Below, piece by piece: positions 20,629 through 32,395 of a stretch of DNA of 64,000 nt (its first letter is position 1; each line of letters starts with the position of its first letter). Origin of the DNA: Anisodus tanguticus (Eukaryota; Streptophyta; Magnoliopsida; Solanales; Solanaceae); contig CM067539.1 in the NCBI GenBank assembly GCA_034509755.1, forward strand, positions 56,244,513 through 56,308,512, read 5' to 3'. Under the pieces are notes generated by a model that searched no databases, was not told where the DNA came from, and worked only from the letters and a program-made list of their open reading frames with translations. Position numbers and translations under genes: made by a program.

Positions 20629-21558
20629 TGTTAGTGTTAGAATTTTGATGATGACATGTGTTGTTATGCAGAAAATACTTAAAGATATGCAAGGCCCCAT
20701 TGAACATGCTCAAGCGCATAAGCGTATATAGTCGACTACATAGTCAGTCCAATTGCCCAAACTGAGGGAGTAACTCTGACTCCCACAAAGGAAAGGAGAT
20801 ATACGCCTATCTCATATAAATGAATTTAATATTGGAGAATCTACGTATTTATGGTAGCAAGTACCAAAGGCTGAATTAAAGCAAAAGCAATTAAGAAAGC
20901 AAGCACCAACGGGAAAATTAAAAGGAAGGTGGCACCAAGAATTGAAGTTGTTCAAATCAGCCGAAAAAGATTTACATCGTACAAGGAAAAGCACATCAAG
21001 GAATAGCAAGACCTCATTGAAAGCTCTAACCATATTTTTGGAAATAGGATCACTAATTCTTTTTTCCAACGATCAATTCTCTTAGGTTGCCTTTTCTTCT
21101 TAAATAGCCTAATGACTACTTTCAAGGCTATATAAAGAGGTTCCACATACGAAGAAAAATATACACTCGCCTCAACTTCTCAAGTTCTCTGTTCAACTTT
21201 TCATAAGCACTGTATACTTATTTATTTACTGTGTAAGAAAACAAAAAGAGGGGAGATACAATAAAGTTGTTGAGACATTGTATCGAAAAATAAAGAATGT
21301 TTGAGTGTAGACATAGGATCTCCATTCAAACAACCATTGTACCAAAACTCACTTACAAAAAGAGATGCAAAGAACACTCTTGCAATTCAAGGGGACTGGA
21401 TTATGATTCACATTGAATCTGAATCAGTATAAAACATCATGTGTCTTTTACTTACAATTATTTACTTTCTGCATTTATTCCGTCACAGTTGACTACTTAT
21501 GTAAGTCAGTTGACTAGAAAAAGAAAAAGCTATAATTCTCCCCACTCTTGCACTTTCA
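20629..21558 (+). repeat. Sirevirus A 3' LTR
   Basis: Begins TGTTAGTGTTAGAATTTTGA and ends CTTGCACTTTCA. It matches the 5' LTR along its length with scattered differences and small indels. Confidence 0.85.
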
Positions 21559-22711
21559 ACTACTTTCACCATTAGTTCACTTTTCTGTTTTCCCTATCGG
21601 GAGATATAAAGAGCTTACAGTAAAATTTACTGTCCATGAAATAATTATTAAGTGTACTAGTCTCAATGCAGAAACAGATCTAGAATTTGAAGTTAATGAG
21701 TTCCTATAGAGATCTCAAGTTAATATACAATAACTGAGTTGACAATAACACATTTTTATATATTCAGTGAATTTTTTAATATATACATAAGATCTTATAA
21801 AAAATTATTGAGTTCACGTAAATCCGTATCCCCGGTACAAGCTCTGCCTATGTGTCGATGCTACTCTAAAAGACTAAAACTTCATGGATTTATAAAATTA
21901 ACAACAATTAAAATATATGTGGTGTATCGCGTTTGGAGTATATGCATCTTTTATATACGAGACAACTACAATATCTAGGTCATCACTTACTTTTTGTTGG
22001 AATATATGAAAATTGGAATTACATAGTTGCATAGGTCTCATCTTTTATTTTGTATTGGGCCAAGCCCACTTATATTTATCAACTTAGTTTGTAGGTTGGG
22101 GATTGAGGTGTTGCATACAGAGATTGGTACAAGTTTTTGTACAGATTGCCTTCAAATGCACTGGTATTTAATCTTTGCCCTTCATATTTGTGATCTTTAA
22201 TTTTTGGTACTGTTGCTTGTTTAATGAAAATATCTAGACATGTTCATAAGTTCTATAATATTTTTATCTTCGAAAATTAAACTTTTGCCTCATTCGGCAC
22301 AAATTCCGTAGGAATTAAGTTATGCGACATAAGTTGTATAATATTTTTTAAATTATGTTAAGTGTTGGAAGTTTTACTTTTTCCGGCATAACTTGTGTGG
22401 ATGTTTTGATACATATGTCGAAGCTATGTAAACTTTGCAGAACAAAATCTAAACTTATGTCGTTTTTCATAATATGTTTAGTGTTAAAAGTTTTTCTTGT
22501 CCAGTCATAACTGGTGGGATGTTATGATTCATATGCGGAAGCTAAAAATAAACTTTGTTGAGGAAAATCTAAGTTATGCCGCGCCAAAAATGTTGAAGGG
22601 CAAAATTAAAGACCATAAAATTGAGAGGCAAAATTAAAAATCACCCCAAAATAGGGGCATTTGTGTGAAGTATCTTACTCTATAAGAATAAGTTTATTCA
22701 TGATTTATTTG
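21559..22711. other. Intergenic with a degenerate tandem repeat at 22300-22610
   Basis: No gene. From about 22300 to 22610 a unit of roughly 125 bases recurs in degraded form ('agttatgcgacataagtt', 'cggcataacttgtgtgg', 'agtcataactggtggga', 'aagttatgccgcgcc'). One fragment of it lies at 14478-14552. Confidence 0.45.
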
Positions 22712-22781
22712 TACTACTAGAAAAAGGGTCTTTAATGGCAATTATTTAGCGGCAATAATATAATAGCCGCTAATTGATTCT

Positions 22782-23683
22782 TTAAGTTGAAATATTAGCG
22801 ACAAATAAGCATTAGCCGGTAAAAAGTATGCTTTTGCCGACAATAAAAATAATTTGCCACTAAAAATCTTTGATTGAAAACAATTTTAATCATTTTATCT
22901 CCCCTCCAATTCTTTTCCCCAATAATTAACTATTCCCTCGAAATTATCAAAAAAATATAAAATTGTACGCTCTCTATACCCTTTTTCAAGTATCATAATT
23001 TGGCTAGCAGTGTGGTGGAGAGGACATTTTGTAGCTCCAATGTTTCTGTCCGTGCTTTCAATGCTCTTCCTAAGTTGTTAATATTCTTGAAGTTTAGAAT
23101 TTTGAGGGCCTTGTTCACATTTCCATGGTTTAGAGTTCAGGGCCTTAATTGGTTGTATGAAGAAGCAGTAGAGCTTATCTTACGTTGATCAATAAATGAT
23201 ATAGAATAAGATAGATAGTATGAGTATTTCCACAGGAATTGCAAAATATATCCATAAATTAGTTGCATATAAAAGTTTAGGACAAGATTAATCCGTTAGG
23301 ATGTGATTCGTCTAACTTTTAACTACTATTCCAAAGGGGAGATAAACTGTTGATAGCAAAACTGTCTGAAATTAGTGGCACGATCGCACATATCACTTGT
23401 CTATTTGTTGTAAGTTACTGGCTGAAGCATGTAGATTACTAGTCCCTTCTTTTAAAAGATAAAATTGCCGTTAGCTCTCATTTATTCATTTAACTCTTTT
23501 CATAGATTTCTTTACCAAGTCTAGTCATATAGAGATGGGAGTTAGGTCAGCGGTTAAGTGGTTCTTTTTCTTAAAAATGTATATTGAGAATTTGTATAGC
23601 CTGCTCGATTAGTTTGTGATTTGTGTCATAAGTGGGTTGACATCCCTTTTGTTCTGTCTATCTCTCTTCCTCTCACCCTGATA
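22782..23683. other. Left arm of the CACTA element, no gene seen
   Basis: After the sub-terminal repeats (to about 22860) there is about 0.8 kb of AT-rich sequence. A 62-codon ORF at 23000-23188 resembles nothing I know. Confidence 0.45.
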
Positions 23684-24609
23684 TGTTAAAATCTGATCAT
23701 TAATCATCTTATATGTTAATGTTGGGTTTGGTGTCTTGACATTTGACACAACATATCTTCTGCAGTACTGATTTGAATGCATAAAAATGTTGGGACAAAT
23801 GTCGCAACATTCGGACTAACATTTTTTAGAACAGTTTTGCCTTACTTCACGGTAAGCAGTAATATTTTACTGTGAAGTAAAAACGACTTAGGCGTGGTGA
23901 ATTGGAGTTGTGTAAAACGTGGGAGAAAGAGTCAAAGCTTGGGGAAGAAGTCGAGTAAGGAACAAGTCAAAGTTGTTGAGAATTTCACTCCTTAATCATC
24001 TACCACAAGCTGTCCATCTTTCCCTCAACCTCCACAACCGATCGATGAGACTTTTAAGGAAACTCTCTACTATAAATAGAGAGGCCACAACAGTGAATCA
24101 AGATCCAGAATCAGATTGCAAAAATACCAAGAGAGCTTTCAAAATTTCATCTCAGAAATGTGGATCACAAGTGTTGCTTGAGTGTGTCGACAACATTCTG
24201 TCCAACATTACAATTGCTGTTTTAGATTCTAGATTAACTTTGTATGGAGCGATTGTAATGAGAGGTTGTCTATGTCTACTTAGTTAGATTTTTCAGGTAG
24301 AAGTCATCTGCGACTTCAAATTTTAATTCCTTTCCATTTATATTGTAAATATGTAAAGAAAGAAATTTATAATTTTGTATATAATATATATACAATACAT
24401 CTGGTCATTGACCATCATATATATACCTTATGAAAATTTTAAACCTTTGTGTTCTTTAAATTCCGCTGCATTTACTTTTTAAAGTTTCTGTTTTGCTAAA
24501 GTGTTGTTACTGGTGTCAGACGACATAAATGCTGACATTCAGAAACAGAATTGACATTCAATTTATTTCATCTCTTATTTTTACTTTCAGTAACTTTTGA
24601 CACCCTTCA
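23684..24609 (+). repeat. Sirevirus B 5' LTR (start uncertain)
   Basis: The end at CACCCTTCA, two bases before the primer site, is clear. TGTTAAAATC at 23684 and TGTTGGGTTTGG at 23720 are both possible starts, as there is no partner LTR for comparison. TATA box CTATAAATAG at about 24070-24079. The LTR contains several (A)TGTCG-AACATT-type words. Confidence 0.65.
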
Positions 24610-24611
24610 AG

Positions 24612-24624
24612 TGGTATCAGAGCC
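24612..24624 (+). other. Sirevirus B primer binding site
   Basis: TGGTATCAGAGCC, an exact initiator tRNA-Met complement, follows the 5' LTR. Confidence 0.85.
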
Positions 24625-24665
24625 GACACTTAACACAAAAGTGCTTGGTCCTGTTGTCATAAGCT

Positions 24666-26296
24666 ATGGATCCGGCAAATCCGACTATTGGTAGACTTCC
24701 TATTTTAGATGGATCAAATTATGCCTATTGAAAGATTCGCCTACGTTCGCATATCAAATTAATTGATATTCGTGCATGGAGATCTATAACCAATGGATAT
24801 GTTGTTCCAATGTTGCCACCGGATGAGGAATGTGACATTATTGCTATACCTGAATCCGAATGGTCTACAGAAGAAACCAATAGTGCTAGCTTTAACGTAA
24901 AGGCCTTAAATGCAATTTTTGGATGGGTTGATCTTTACATGTTCAAACTTATTCAAAACTGCTCCACGGCTAAGGACACATGAGATACTTTACAAATTCA
25001 TTGTGAAGGTAGCTCAAGTGTTCATCAAACAAAGCTACGCATGCTTATGAGTAAATATGAACGTTTAAGGATGGAAGAAGCGGATGATATTAAATCTTAT
25101 TTTGAAAAGTTGATTGACATCTCGAATGAATGTCAAGTGCCTGGTGAACCATTAACCAACACTCAACTAGTTGAAAAGGCTCTCCGTTCTCTTCTTGAAA
25201 AGTTCAATTTAAAGATTTGTGCTATTGAAGAAGCCCACAATATTGTCAAAATGGACCTTCATACCTTGATGAGCATACTCAAAACTTATGAGATGAACAT
25301 TGAGAATCAAAAGAAATTTTATAAAAGAAATAATGTGGCACTTCAAGTTCAATCCTCGGAGAGTCAAATCGAAGAAGATGATGAGGATCTTGAAGAAGTT
25401 GATGAAAGTGCAAATGTTGCCTTACTCACTCAAAAATACAGTTCGATGGTGAGGCAGTTCAACAATGAGAGAAATCAATCTAAATCAGAAGAGCATCAAA
25501 ACCAAGCCTTCAATCAAAAGCCCACTAGATTCTTTCCAAATAAACAAAAAGGAAATCAACTAAGAAGAACCAACTCAGATCGTACCAAATTTGATCCCAA
25601 ACAACTTGAGTCCGTGCAATGTCATGCATGCTCAGGTTGGGGTCATTATGCTAACGAATGTGCAAACACTCTTAGAAAATCTATGAGTTTCTCTTAGTGA
25701 TGATAAAGAAGAAGAGGAAGGAGATCGTGAAATTGAAACAACAAGCAATGCTGGCCACTATTTTTGAGCAGTCTCTATTGGATAATGAAGATGTCATATA
25801 TAATGCCGTCTCAGCTGTCACGACATTTTTTCCAACATCAGCAACGACATCAATATCCTCAGCGACATCCGAAAGGTATGAATTCTTTAACTATTCTGAT
25901 GTTAATTGCTTTAGTGGTTCTATTTATGCTAGTGAGGCTGACTGTGTGGTTCAAGTTGAATGCAAAGATGATATGATTAATGAATTACAAAGTATTTGTA
26001 AATCCTTAATCATAGAATCCAAGCAACTTGACAAAAAGGTAAAATATTTAACTCATGAGAATTTGGAATTAACAGGCATGATAACCCGACTTAAGGTTGC
26101 ACTTACCAAAAAAGATATTGAATTTGGTAAGATTCGTGCAAAATTGAATCTAGCTGAAGGAACCTTCCGCAAGCTCAACACAGGGACTTCGAAATTGACT
26201 GAGATACTCAACCTTAGTAAACCTTCACATGCAGGAATTTGGTATGAAAACTCTCTTAAAACCATATGCTCTAATCTCATAAAAATGAGAAAATAA
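24666..26296 (+). pseudogene. Sirevirus B gag with coiled-coil C-terminal part
   Basis: It starts MDPANPTIG. Two TGA stops replace Trp codons (YAY*K at about 24727; KDT*D at about 24979). The long open piece 25041-25697 has a helical core and an acidic linker, then the knuckle CHACSGWGHYANEC at about 25621-25662. A frame change at about 25695 leads to 25697-26296, a Leu/Lys/Glu-rich stretch (YLTHENLELTGMITRLK) with coiled-coil character. Gag would form the particle and package RNA. Confidence 0.75.
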
Positions 26297-26316
26297 GCTT
26301 TGTAAAAGGAAAAGGG

Positions 26317-26730
26317 ATGAATAATAGGTTCTCATATATGTCAAAGAATATGAAGTTTGTATGCCATCACTGTAACTCCCCCGGACACTTAAAATCATAC
26401 GGTTTTAAACTTCAAAATTATGTTAGCAAAATGTTGCCTAAATTGTTGTCCAACATTCCGGATAAATATCGAATCAACATTTCTGATCCAAAAGGTAAAA
26501 AAGATTTTAAGAGAGTTTGAGTTCCAAAAATGGATTTAACTTGCAATGTCTGTATAACTGCATTAAGAACTAACATTTCAGATTCTTGGTACTTTGATAG
26601 TGGATGTTCTCGCCACATGACAGGTACAAAAGGATTTCTAAGGAAATATGAGTCATTCAATGGAGGAAACTTTACTTATGGAGGTGGGAGTAAAAACAAA
26701 ATAATTGAAAAAGGGATCTTGAATGTTCCT
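26317..26730 (+). pseudogene. Sirevirus B second knuckle and protease
   Basis: A second knuckle at about 26350 reads CHHCNSPGHLKSYG; the last Cys is replaced by Gly. A stop at 26518 precedes the protease, whose DSGCSRHMTG site (26595 on) is intact and opens the 246-codon frame 26530-27270. Confidence 0.7.
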
Positions 26731-28262
26731 GATTTTCCACCCTTAAGGAATGTCTTACACGTTGAGGGTTTAATGACTAATTTGATTAGTATTAGTCAAC
26801 TGTGTGATGATGACCTTGACGTAAAATTTAATAAGAATTCCTGTAAAGTTACGATTGAAGCTAATATATGTGTCATGACATGTATAAGAACATGTGATAA
26901 TTGCTATCTTGTTGTAAGACAAGAAATATGCAATAATGCTAAGATCGATGACACAACACTATGGCATTATAAGTTGGGGCATGTCAACTACCACAACTTA
27001 GAAAAATTGGTCTCATATGAAGCTGTTAGAGGTATACCCAAACTTAGCCATAAAGGTAAAACTGTCTGTGAAGACTGTTTGAAAGGTAAGCAAACTCGTG
27101 TCTCTCATAATGATGTCCAACATGACGGACAACATTTAGGTACGTCTTACTGTTTTCAATTGCTACATATGGATTTAATGGATCCAATTGAAGTAGATAG
27201 TCTAGGAGGCATGAGGTATTCCTTTGTGATAATAAATGATTTTCTAGATATTCTTGGATATATTTATTGAAAGAAAAATCACAAACGTTTGATATGTTTA
27301 AAATCTTGCATTCTAGAATTAGGAATTTGTTCTATTCTCCTATTTTTCGGATTAGATCCGACCATGGAAAAGAATTTGAAAATAATTCATTCACAAACTT
27401 TTGTGATAAAAAGGGATTTTTTCATGAGTTTTATGCCACCAAAAATCCTCAACATAATAGGGTTGCAGAACGGAAGAATATGACATTGCAAGAAATGGCT
27501 AGAGTAATGCTTAGTTCTAAACATTTGTCAAAATGTTTATGGGCAGAAGCCTTGAACACTGCTAATCACATAGCTAATATAGTCTATCTAAGTCCAGGAA
27601 CAAAGATGACACCCTATGAGATTATAAATGGAAAGAAACCACTTGCGTTACTTTCATATTTTTGGGTGTATTTGTTATATCTTAAATGACAGGGATTATT
27701 TGACAAAGTTTGACTCTAATAGTGACAAATGAATTTTTGTTGGCTATTCACAAAATAGTCATGCTTATCGAGTATACAATCTGAGATCCAGAACAGTACA
27801 AGAGTCTGTAAATGTTATCTTTGATGATCTTTCTGATGTTTTAGGAAAAAATATTGAAAATAACCTTATAGACACAGTGGAAAATGCGCAGACTGCTGAA
27901 GAATCAGATGTTGCCACAAATGTTGCCACACCCGAAGCAACATCTGAACCTGAATTAGAGACCACAGAAGCCATGAATGAGGAGTCAAATGATGAATTAC
28001 TAGATCAAGTTCGAAGGGACCCCTCATCAAGGATTAGGAAGAATTATCCAACAGTCCAAGGGATAGGGGGAGTTTTTGAAGGAATTAAAACAAGAGGGAA
28101 AGAACCGCTCAACTACAGAGATATGGTAAGGTATGTGTGTATGTCTACCATATACCAAAATGTTAGTCTTTCTTATTTTATATCTACTTTAGAACCCAAA
28201 AAAATATTTTAGAAGCACTCAAAGATAATTTATGGATTCAAGCAATGTAAGAAGAGCTTGAA
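26731..28262 (+). pseudogene. Sirevirus B GAG-pre-integrase, integrase and start of RT
   Basis: Pre-integrase LWHYKLGHVNYHNL at about 26959-27000 and the C-x2-C block CEDCLKGKQ. Integrase core: LLHMDLMDP (Asp 1), IRSDHGKEFEN (Asp 2, about 27350-27380) and HNRVAERKN (Glu, about 27450-27478), so the catalytic triad is visible. A frameshift at about 27268 splits the core. The IN-RT linker (27877-28212) repeats ATGTTGCCACA-like words. The element breaks at the first conserved RT residues (NLWIQAM-EELEQ). Confidence 0.75.
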
Positions 28263-29160
28263 CAGACACACCTACTGAACGACATATGCAATATCAGGTC
28301 TAGTGAATGTAAGATACTGAAGAGCACCTGCTAGACTCCGATATAGAGTGGGATCAGAAACTTGCGCACCGTCATTGGCACTAAGCTTGGATTTTGAGTC
28401 CACCGGAGTTGGCATAATTTTACAATTTGCCATTTTGGCTCTGTACACTATCTCTTCTGCATACTTACGCTGACACAGGAACATAGTGGCTGCAGATCTA
28501 GTCACCGATATACCAAAAAAATAACTTAGCTTGCCCAAGTCAGTCATATCAAATTCAGTTTTGAGTAGAGCAGTGATTTCATTCTTCAACCCGTCAGATG
28601 AGGCAGTAAGAACAATGTCATCGACATATAATAGCAAATATGCAGTGCTGCTACCTCGGTGAAAAGTGAAGAGAGATGTATCACACCTGTTACATACAAA
28701 ACCAATCTGCAGAAGATACCTGGCGAACCGATCATACCAAGCGCGGGGTGCCTGTTTCAATCCATACAATGACTTCCTGAGACGACACACAAACTGCGGA
28801 GCTGCTGGATGAACAAAGCCAGGAGGCTGATGCATGTACACAGTCTCTTTCAAATCCCCATGAAGAAACACATTCTTGATAGCAAGCTGATGAATTGGCC
28901 AATGCATGCCCATAGCAATACTGAGAACAGTCCGAATAGTGGCCGGTTTAACAACCGGACTAATGTCTCACCACAATCAATACCCTCTTGCTGATTAGTG
29001 CCATTGGCAACTAGTCTTGCCTTATACCTCTCTAAGTCACCACTGTCTCTGAACTTTTGACGAAATAGCCACATACACCGGATAACATTCACACCAGTTG
29101 GTCTAGGTACCAAATCCCAAGTGTTCTGCTTGGATAAAGCGTTAAATTCCTCGCACATAG
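28262..29160 (-). pseudogene. Ale-like reverse transcriptase
   Basis: An open stretch of 213 codons (28272-28913) with SLYGLKQAPRAWYDRF and the catalytic YVDDIV (28611-28628), ending RPDIAYVVQ. The N-terminal part (WNAAMCEEFNALSKQNTWDLVP at about 29110-29180, KARLVANG at about 29000-29030) is one frame away; the break is near 28900-28990. Confidence 0.8.
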
Positions 29161-30590
29161 CCGCATTCCAATTTGGGTCCACTTTTGCTAGTTTTGGATT
29201 TTTTGGAATGGGTGATAAGGTTTGTGTGGAGAGATTGTAGTGAACCTTGGGTTTGAAGATCCCGTGTTGTGCACGAGTCTCCATGCGATGAGAAGGCAGT
29301 GGTGGTAGGTCGGGATCGCGAGAGGTTGCTTTGTCCACCGGTTCTCGGACCGGGGGCGAGCTCACCGGTTGGTTCGGACCGTGGGACTGGGAGGCTGCAG
29401 ACTGGCTTCTGTTGGTGCAGGAGAAACTGCGAGGGGTGCAGTAGGTTGATGGCAGGGAACTGGAGGCAGCAGTGGTGGGGACAGGGCAGTGTCCACTGCT
29501 GGAATAGATGGCAGCGGTACTGTCCTTTGCCGGAGACACATCGACTGGAGTAGAGGAGACATAGGATTCTCATCGACTGGAGTAGAGGAGACATAAGAGA
29601 CTCATTGAGAAAAGTTTAATCCATTGTTTGGAATTTTCGAAGGTTTGAAAAAGGAAAGGTTGTCTCGTTAAAGGTGACGTGACGGGAGATGATGATTTTG
29701 CGAGTGGCAATGTCATATCACAAGTAGCCCCGATGATTAGGACACAAACCAAGGAAGACACATGGCAGAGTGCGAGGGGCAAGTTTGTGGGGTGCAATGG
29801 AGGCTATGTTGGGGTAGCATAAGCATCCAAAAATACGTAGGTGATCATATGATGGCTGCCTACAGTATAAGATTTCGGTAGGGATCTTGTTTTGAAGTGT
29901 GCTAGTTGGTAAAATATTTAGAAGGGATTCTACCATTTTGACAGCATAGACCCAAAAATGCGGTGGTAGGCAGGCATGAAACAGAAGTGTGCGGACCATG
30001 TTATTGATGGTACATATAATTCTTTCAGCCTTTCCGTTTTGGGAAGAAGTATAAGGACAAAAAAATGGAAAATCATGCCTTGTTTAGAACTGAAATTGTG
30101 AAATGCCAAGTTATTAAATTCACGTCCATTATCACATTAGAATGATTTAATAGGTTTTTCAAATTGTGTCTTAATGATTTTTTGAAACTTGAGGAATTTT
30201 GCAAAAACTTCAGATTTGAATTTCAGTGGGTAAATCCAGACAAAATGTGAAAAATCATCAAAGAATACTAGATAGAATTTATGACCTAAAGAGCTAACAA
30301 TCGGAGATGTCCACAAATCAGCATGAACAATATCAAAGGGAGAAAAAGTAACACTGTTTGATGACATAAATGGAAGACGAGTATGTTTGCCTAGTGGACA
30401 AGAAAACAGTGTTGGGCAATTTCCCCATTATTACATTGAATACGCTTAGAAGTCCTAAGAAAAGTAAAAACTGGGTCTCCGGGGTGTCCGAGTCTGTTGT
30501 GCCAAGTGGAGAGAGAGATCGCCGCAAGGGATAGAGGTGCTTGCGGTCTGACAACGGAAGATTGAGTGAATGGGTAGAGGTCTCCCACAC
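29161..30590 (-). pseudogene. Ale-like integrase and IN-RT linker
   Basis: The integrase core begins FDIVHADLWTS (about 30310-30345, first Asp) and continues FYLVFFDDFSHFVWIYPL. A stop and frameshifts lie at about 30000-30140, where the second Asp and the Glu should be. The piece 29718-29999 gives the conserved PPHFWVYAVKM and LRIFGCLCYPN blocks. A Pro/Ser-rich linker (about 29200-29540) has three overlapping frames and a duplicated 'gactggagtagaggagacat' at about 29542-29593. Confidence 0.7.
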
Positions 30591-31068
30591 TATTGCAGCG
30601 TGTAAGAATTTTCCCCGTATTGAGTTCCTTCACAGAAAAACCAAAAGAGTCAAATTCGACAGACACATAATTATTGCTAGTGAATTTTCTAACAGAGATT
30701 AAGTTTTTAATGATGTTAGGTGTGTATAGGACGTGGTTTAGGGAGAAAGGCGGGTGTGGATGTTTGGTGTGTGTGTTATCGTAACCCTCAATTGGAATGC
30801 GATGACCATTGCCGACAGTAATAAATTGAGGACACTTTAACCGACGTAGTTGAGATAGGTTACCTGACGACCGAGTGAGGTGAGAAGTGGCTCCGGTGTC
30901 CATGTACCAATTGTCGTCGGGCTGTTGAAGGTTCGCGATGGTGTAGGCCTGGCCCAAATCAGTCGGGGCCGGCTCGGCTGCTTTCTTCGCTGGATTCTTT
31001 GGGCAAACCAGTCTTCGCTGGTGGGCTGCTGGTGGGCCGGGGCGGGGCCCAAGAGTCCGATCGACCAA
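30391..31068 (-). pseudogene. Ale-like protease and GAG-pre-integrase
   Basis: One open frame of 225 codons. Protease site DTGATSHLTRS near residue 57; GAG-pre-integrase WHNRLGHPGDPVF near residue 190. The frame ends where the integrase zinc-binding part should begin. Confidence 0.75.
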
Positions 31069-31191
31069 GGCTGCTGGAACCGGGCTCCTGCGCGGTCGGG
31101 TACATGCATGCGGCGAGGCCCGGTTCTGCTGGTTGGGCCACTACTGCTGCTAGTTGGACCACTGCTGTTGCAGTTGCTTCTATCCAGGCCA

Positions 31192-32025
31192 CTAGTTGCG
31201 TTGGCCTTTTCCGCGGCCCTTGCCTTTGTTGTTGCGACCTCTGCCGCTACGACCTCCGCCATTGGCCTGTTGCTGCTGGACATGCTGTGATGGCTGGTTG
31301 CTGCTGGCCGCAGATGTTGCCATCCCGTCAACGACTAACGCCTTTTGATTATGTTCCTCTTGTTTAGCACGTCTAGTTTCTTTCAACAATAGTTGTGAAC
31401 GTGGCTTGTTGAAACTTGAGAGAGGGTCGGCTTGTTGAATCATTGTTGCGAGTGTCATATTCACCTTTTGGTAATCCCGTAACAAGTTGAAACACCATCT
31501 TGGTTTCTGAAATAGAAGTCCCGACGTTGGATAGTTGATCGGTTATGAGTTTCAGTTGCTTATAATATTCGGACATGTTGTTAAAATTCTCGAGGCGGGT
31601 ATTATTGAATTGCTCTTCCAAATATACGGCCCGAGTATTTTTATTGTCCTGAAAGATTTCTTCTAGCCGGACCCAAAGTTCACGTGCCGTAGCACCTGTT
31701 TTCATGATAGTGCACAACATGTCTTTGGAGATGGTGCCGTAGATCCATTGTTTGACGATGACGTCAAGACGACGCCAGATTGAGTCTGTAACATCGGTGG
31801 GACGAGGAACATATTCGTCAATATGATCGAGCACGTTGTATGCACATGCATGAATGTAGAATAGTTCCATCCACATGGAATATTGACAGTCTTTTTGGTC
31901 AAAATTATAGGGATAAAATTCTTGATGTTGTTAACGGCGAATGTCGGATGAAAAGAAGATACTGAACATTGAGATGGGTTGTCAAGTGTGCCAGTGGATG
32001 AACCGGAATTTGTGGAGGAAGACAT
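31192..32025 (-). pseudogene. Ale-like gag
   Basis: Start at about 32025 (MSSSTNSGSSTG). A frame change at about 31880-31700 leads to 31373-31876, which has the UBN2-type helical domain (WRRLDVIVKQWIYGTISKDM and LWVRLEEIFQDN), then a Gln/Gly/Arg-rich tail (GRSGRGRNNKGKGRGKG). I see no clean C-x2-C-x4-H-x4-C knuckle. Long plus-strand ORFs over this GC-rich tail are shadows. Confidence 0.7.
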
Positions 32026-32163
32026 GGTTGCCGCTTGCCGAGGGAGGGAATTTTCTGGTTTGACCGAGAAAGGGAGGAAGAAACCAGAATTTTTTTTCTG
32101 TGAAATCAGAAAAAAATTGTTGATTTCGGCCGAGAATGAGGAAGAGAAAGGATTTAGGTTTTA

Positions 32164-32177
32164 GGCTCTTGATACCA
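32164..32177 (-). other. Ale-like primer binding site
   Basis: Minus-strand TGGTATCAAGAGCC immediately after the LTR end TTTCA. Confidence 0.8.
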
Positions 32178-32395
32178 TGAAAGATAGAATAATTTCCCTT
32201 GGGGATTCCTTTCATTATTCACAATATATATAGCTGTACAAAGGTTGATTCCTAATATGGTACGAATCCTAACTTACCTTACAAAAGTTGATTCCTAATA
32301 TAATTAGAATCCTAAGTTACCTTAAATATACATCTATCATAATTACAAAATATATAGAGAATATTCGGAGAATATTCGCTAATAGTAATAAAACA
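32178..32395 (-). repeat. Ale-like 5' LTR (218 bases)
   Basis: On the minus strand it begins TGTTTTATTACTATTAGCG and ends ATTCTATCTTTCA. It holds two near copies of 'taggaatcaac(c/t)tttgta' and a TATATATA stretch. No partner LTR is left. Confidence 0.7.

Larger units (their letters stand above)
14553..21558 (+). mobile_element. Sirevirus A: full-length, decayed Ty1/copia retrotransposon
   Basis: It has two LTRs of about 0.9 kb, a tRNA-Met-like primer site, gag with zinc knuckles, protease, integrase, RT, an extra coding region after pol and several polypurine tracts before the 3' LTR. Copia order (integrase before RT), the GAG-pre-integrase block WLWNKKLGHASM and the multiple polypurine tracts place it in the Sirevirus (SIRE) lineage. 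The RNase H domain is deleted after about 19705. All frames carry stops. The flanking 5-mers (attat, actac) do not match. Confidence 0.85.
23684..28262 (+). mobile_element. Sirevirus B: Ty1/copia retrotransposon, 3' truncated
   Basis: 5' LTR, primer site, gag with a SIRE-type zinc knuckle (CHACSGWGHYANECANTL), second knuckle, protease and integrase are present in order. The element stops at the beginning of RT, at about 28262, where it meets an Ale-type copia in opposite orientation. The 3' LTR is absent. Confidence 0.8.
28262..32395 (-). mobile_element. Ale/Retrofit-like Ty1/copia retrotransposon, 3' truncated
   Basis: On the minus strand: short LTR (32178-32395), primer site, gag, protease, integrase, RT. 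It breaks at the RT/RNase H boundary (RPDIAYVVQ). A 218-base LTR, the primer site TGGTATCAAGAGCC and the YLLLYVDDIVLTASS motif point to the Ale lineage. The 3' LTR and RNase H are missing. Confidence 0.8.

Noticed and set aside
30880..31367. Overlapping plus-strand ORFs of 136 and 122 codons
   Set aside because: They are antisense to the GC-rich gag tail of the Ale-type copia, whose minus-strand frame carries recognisable domains.
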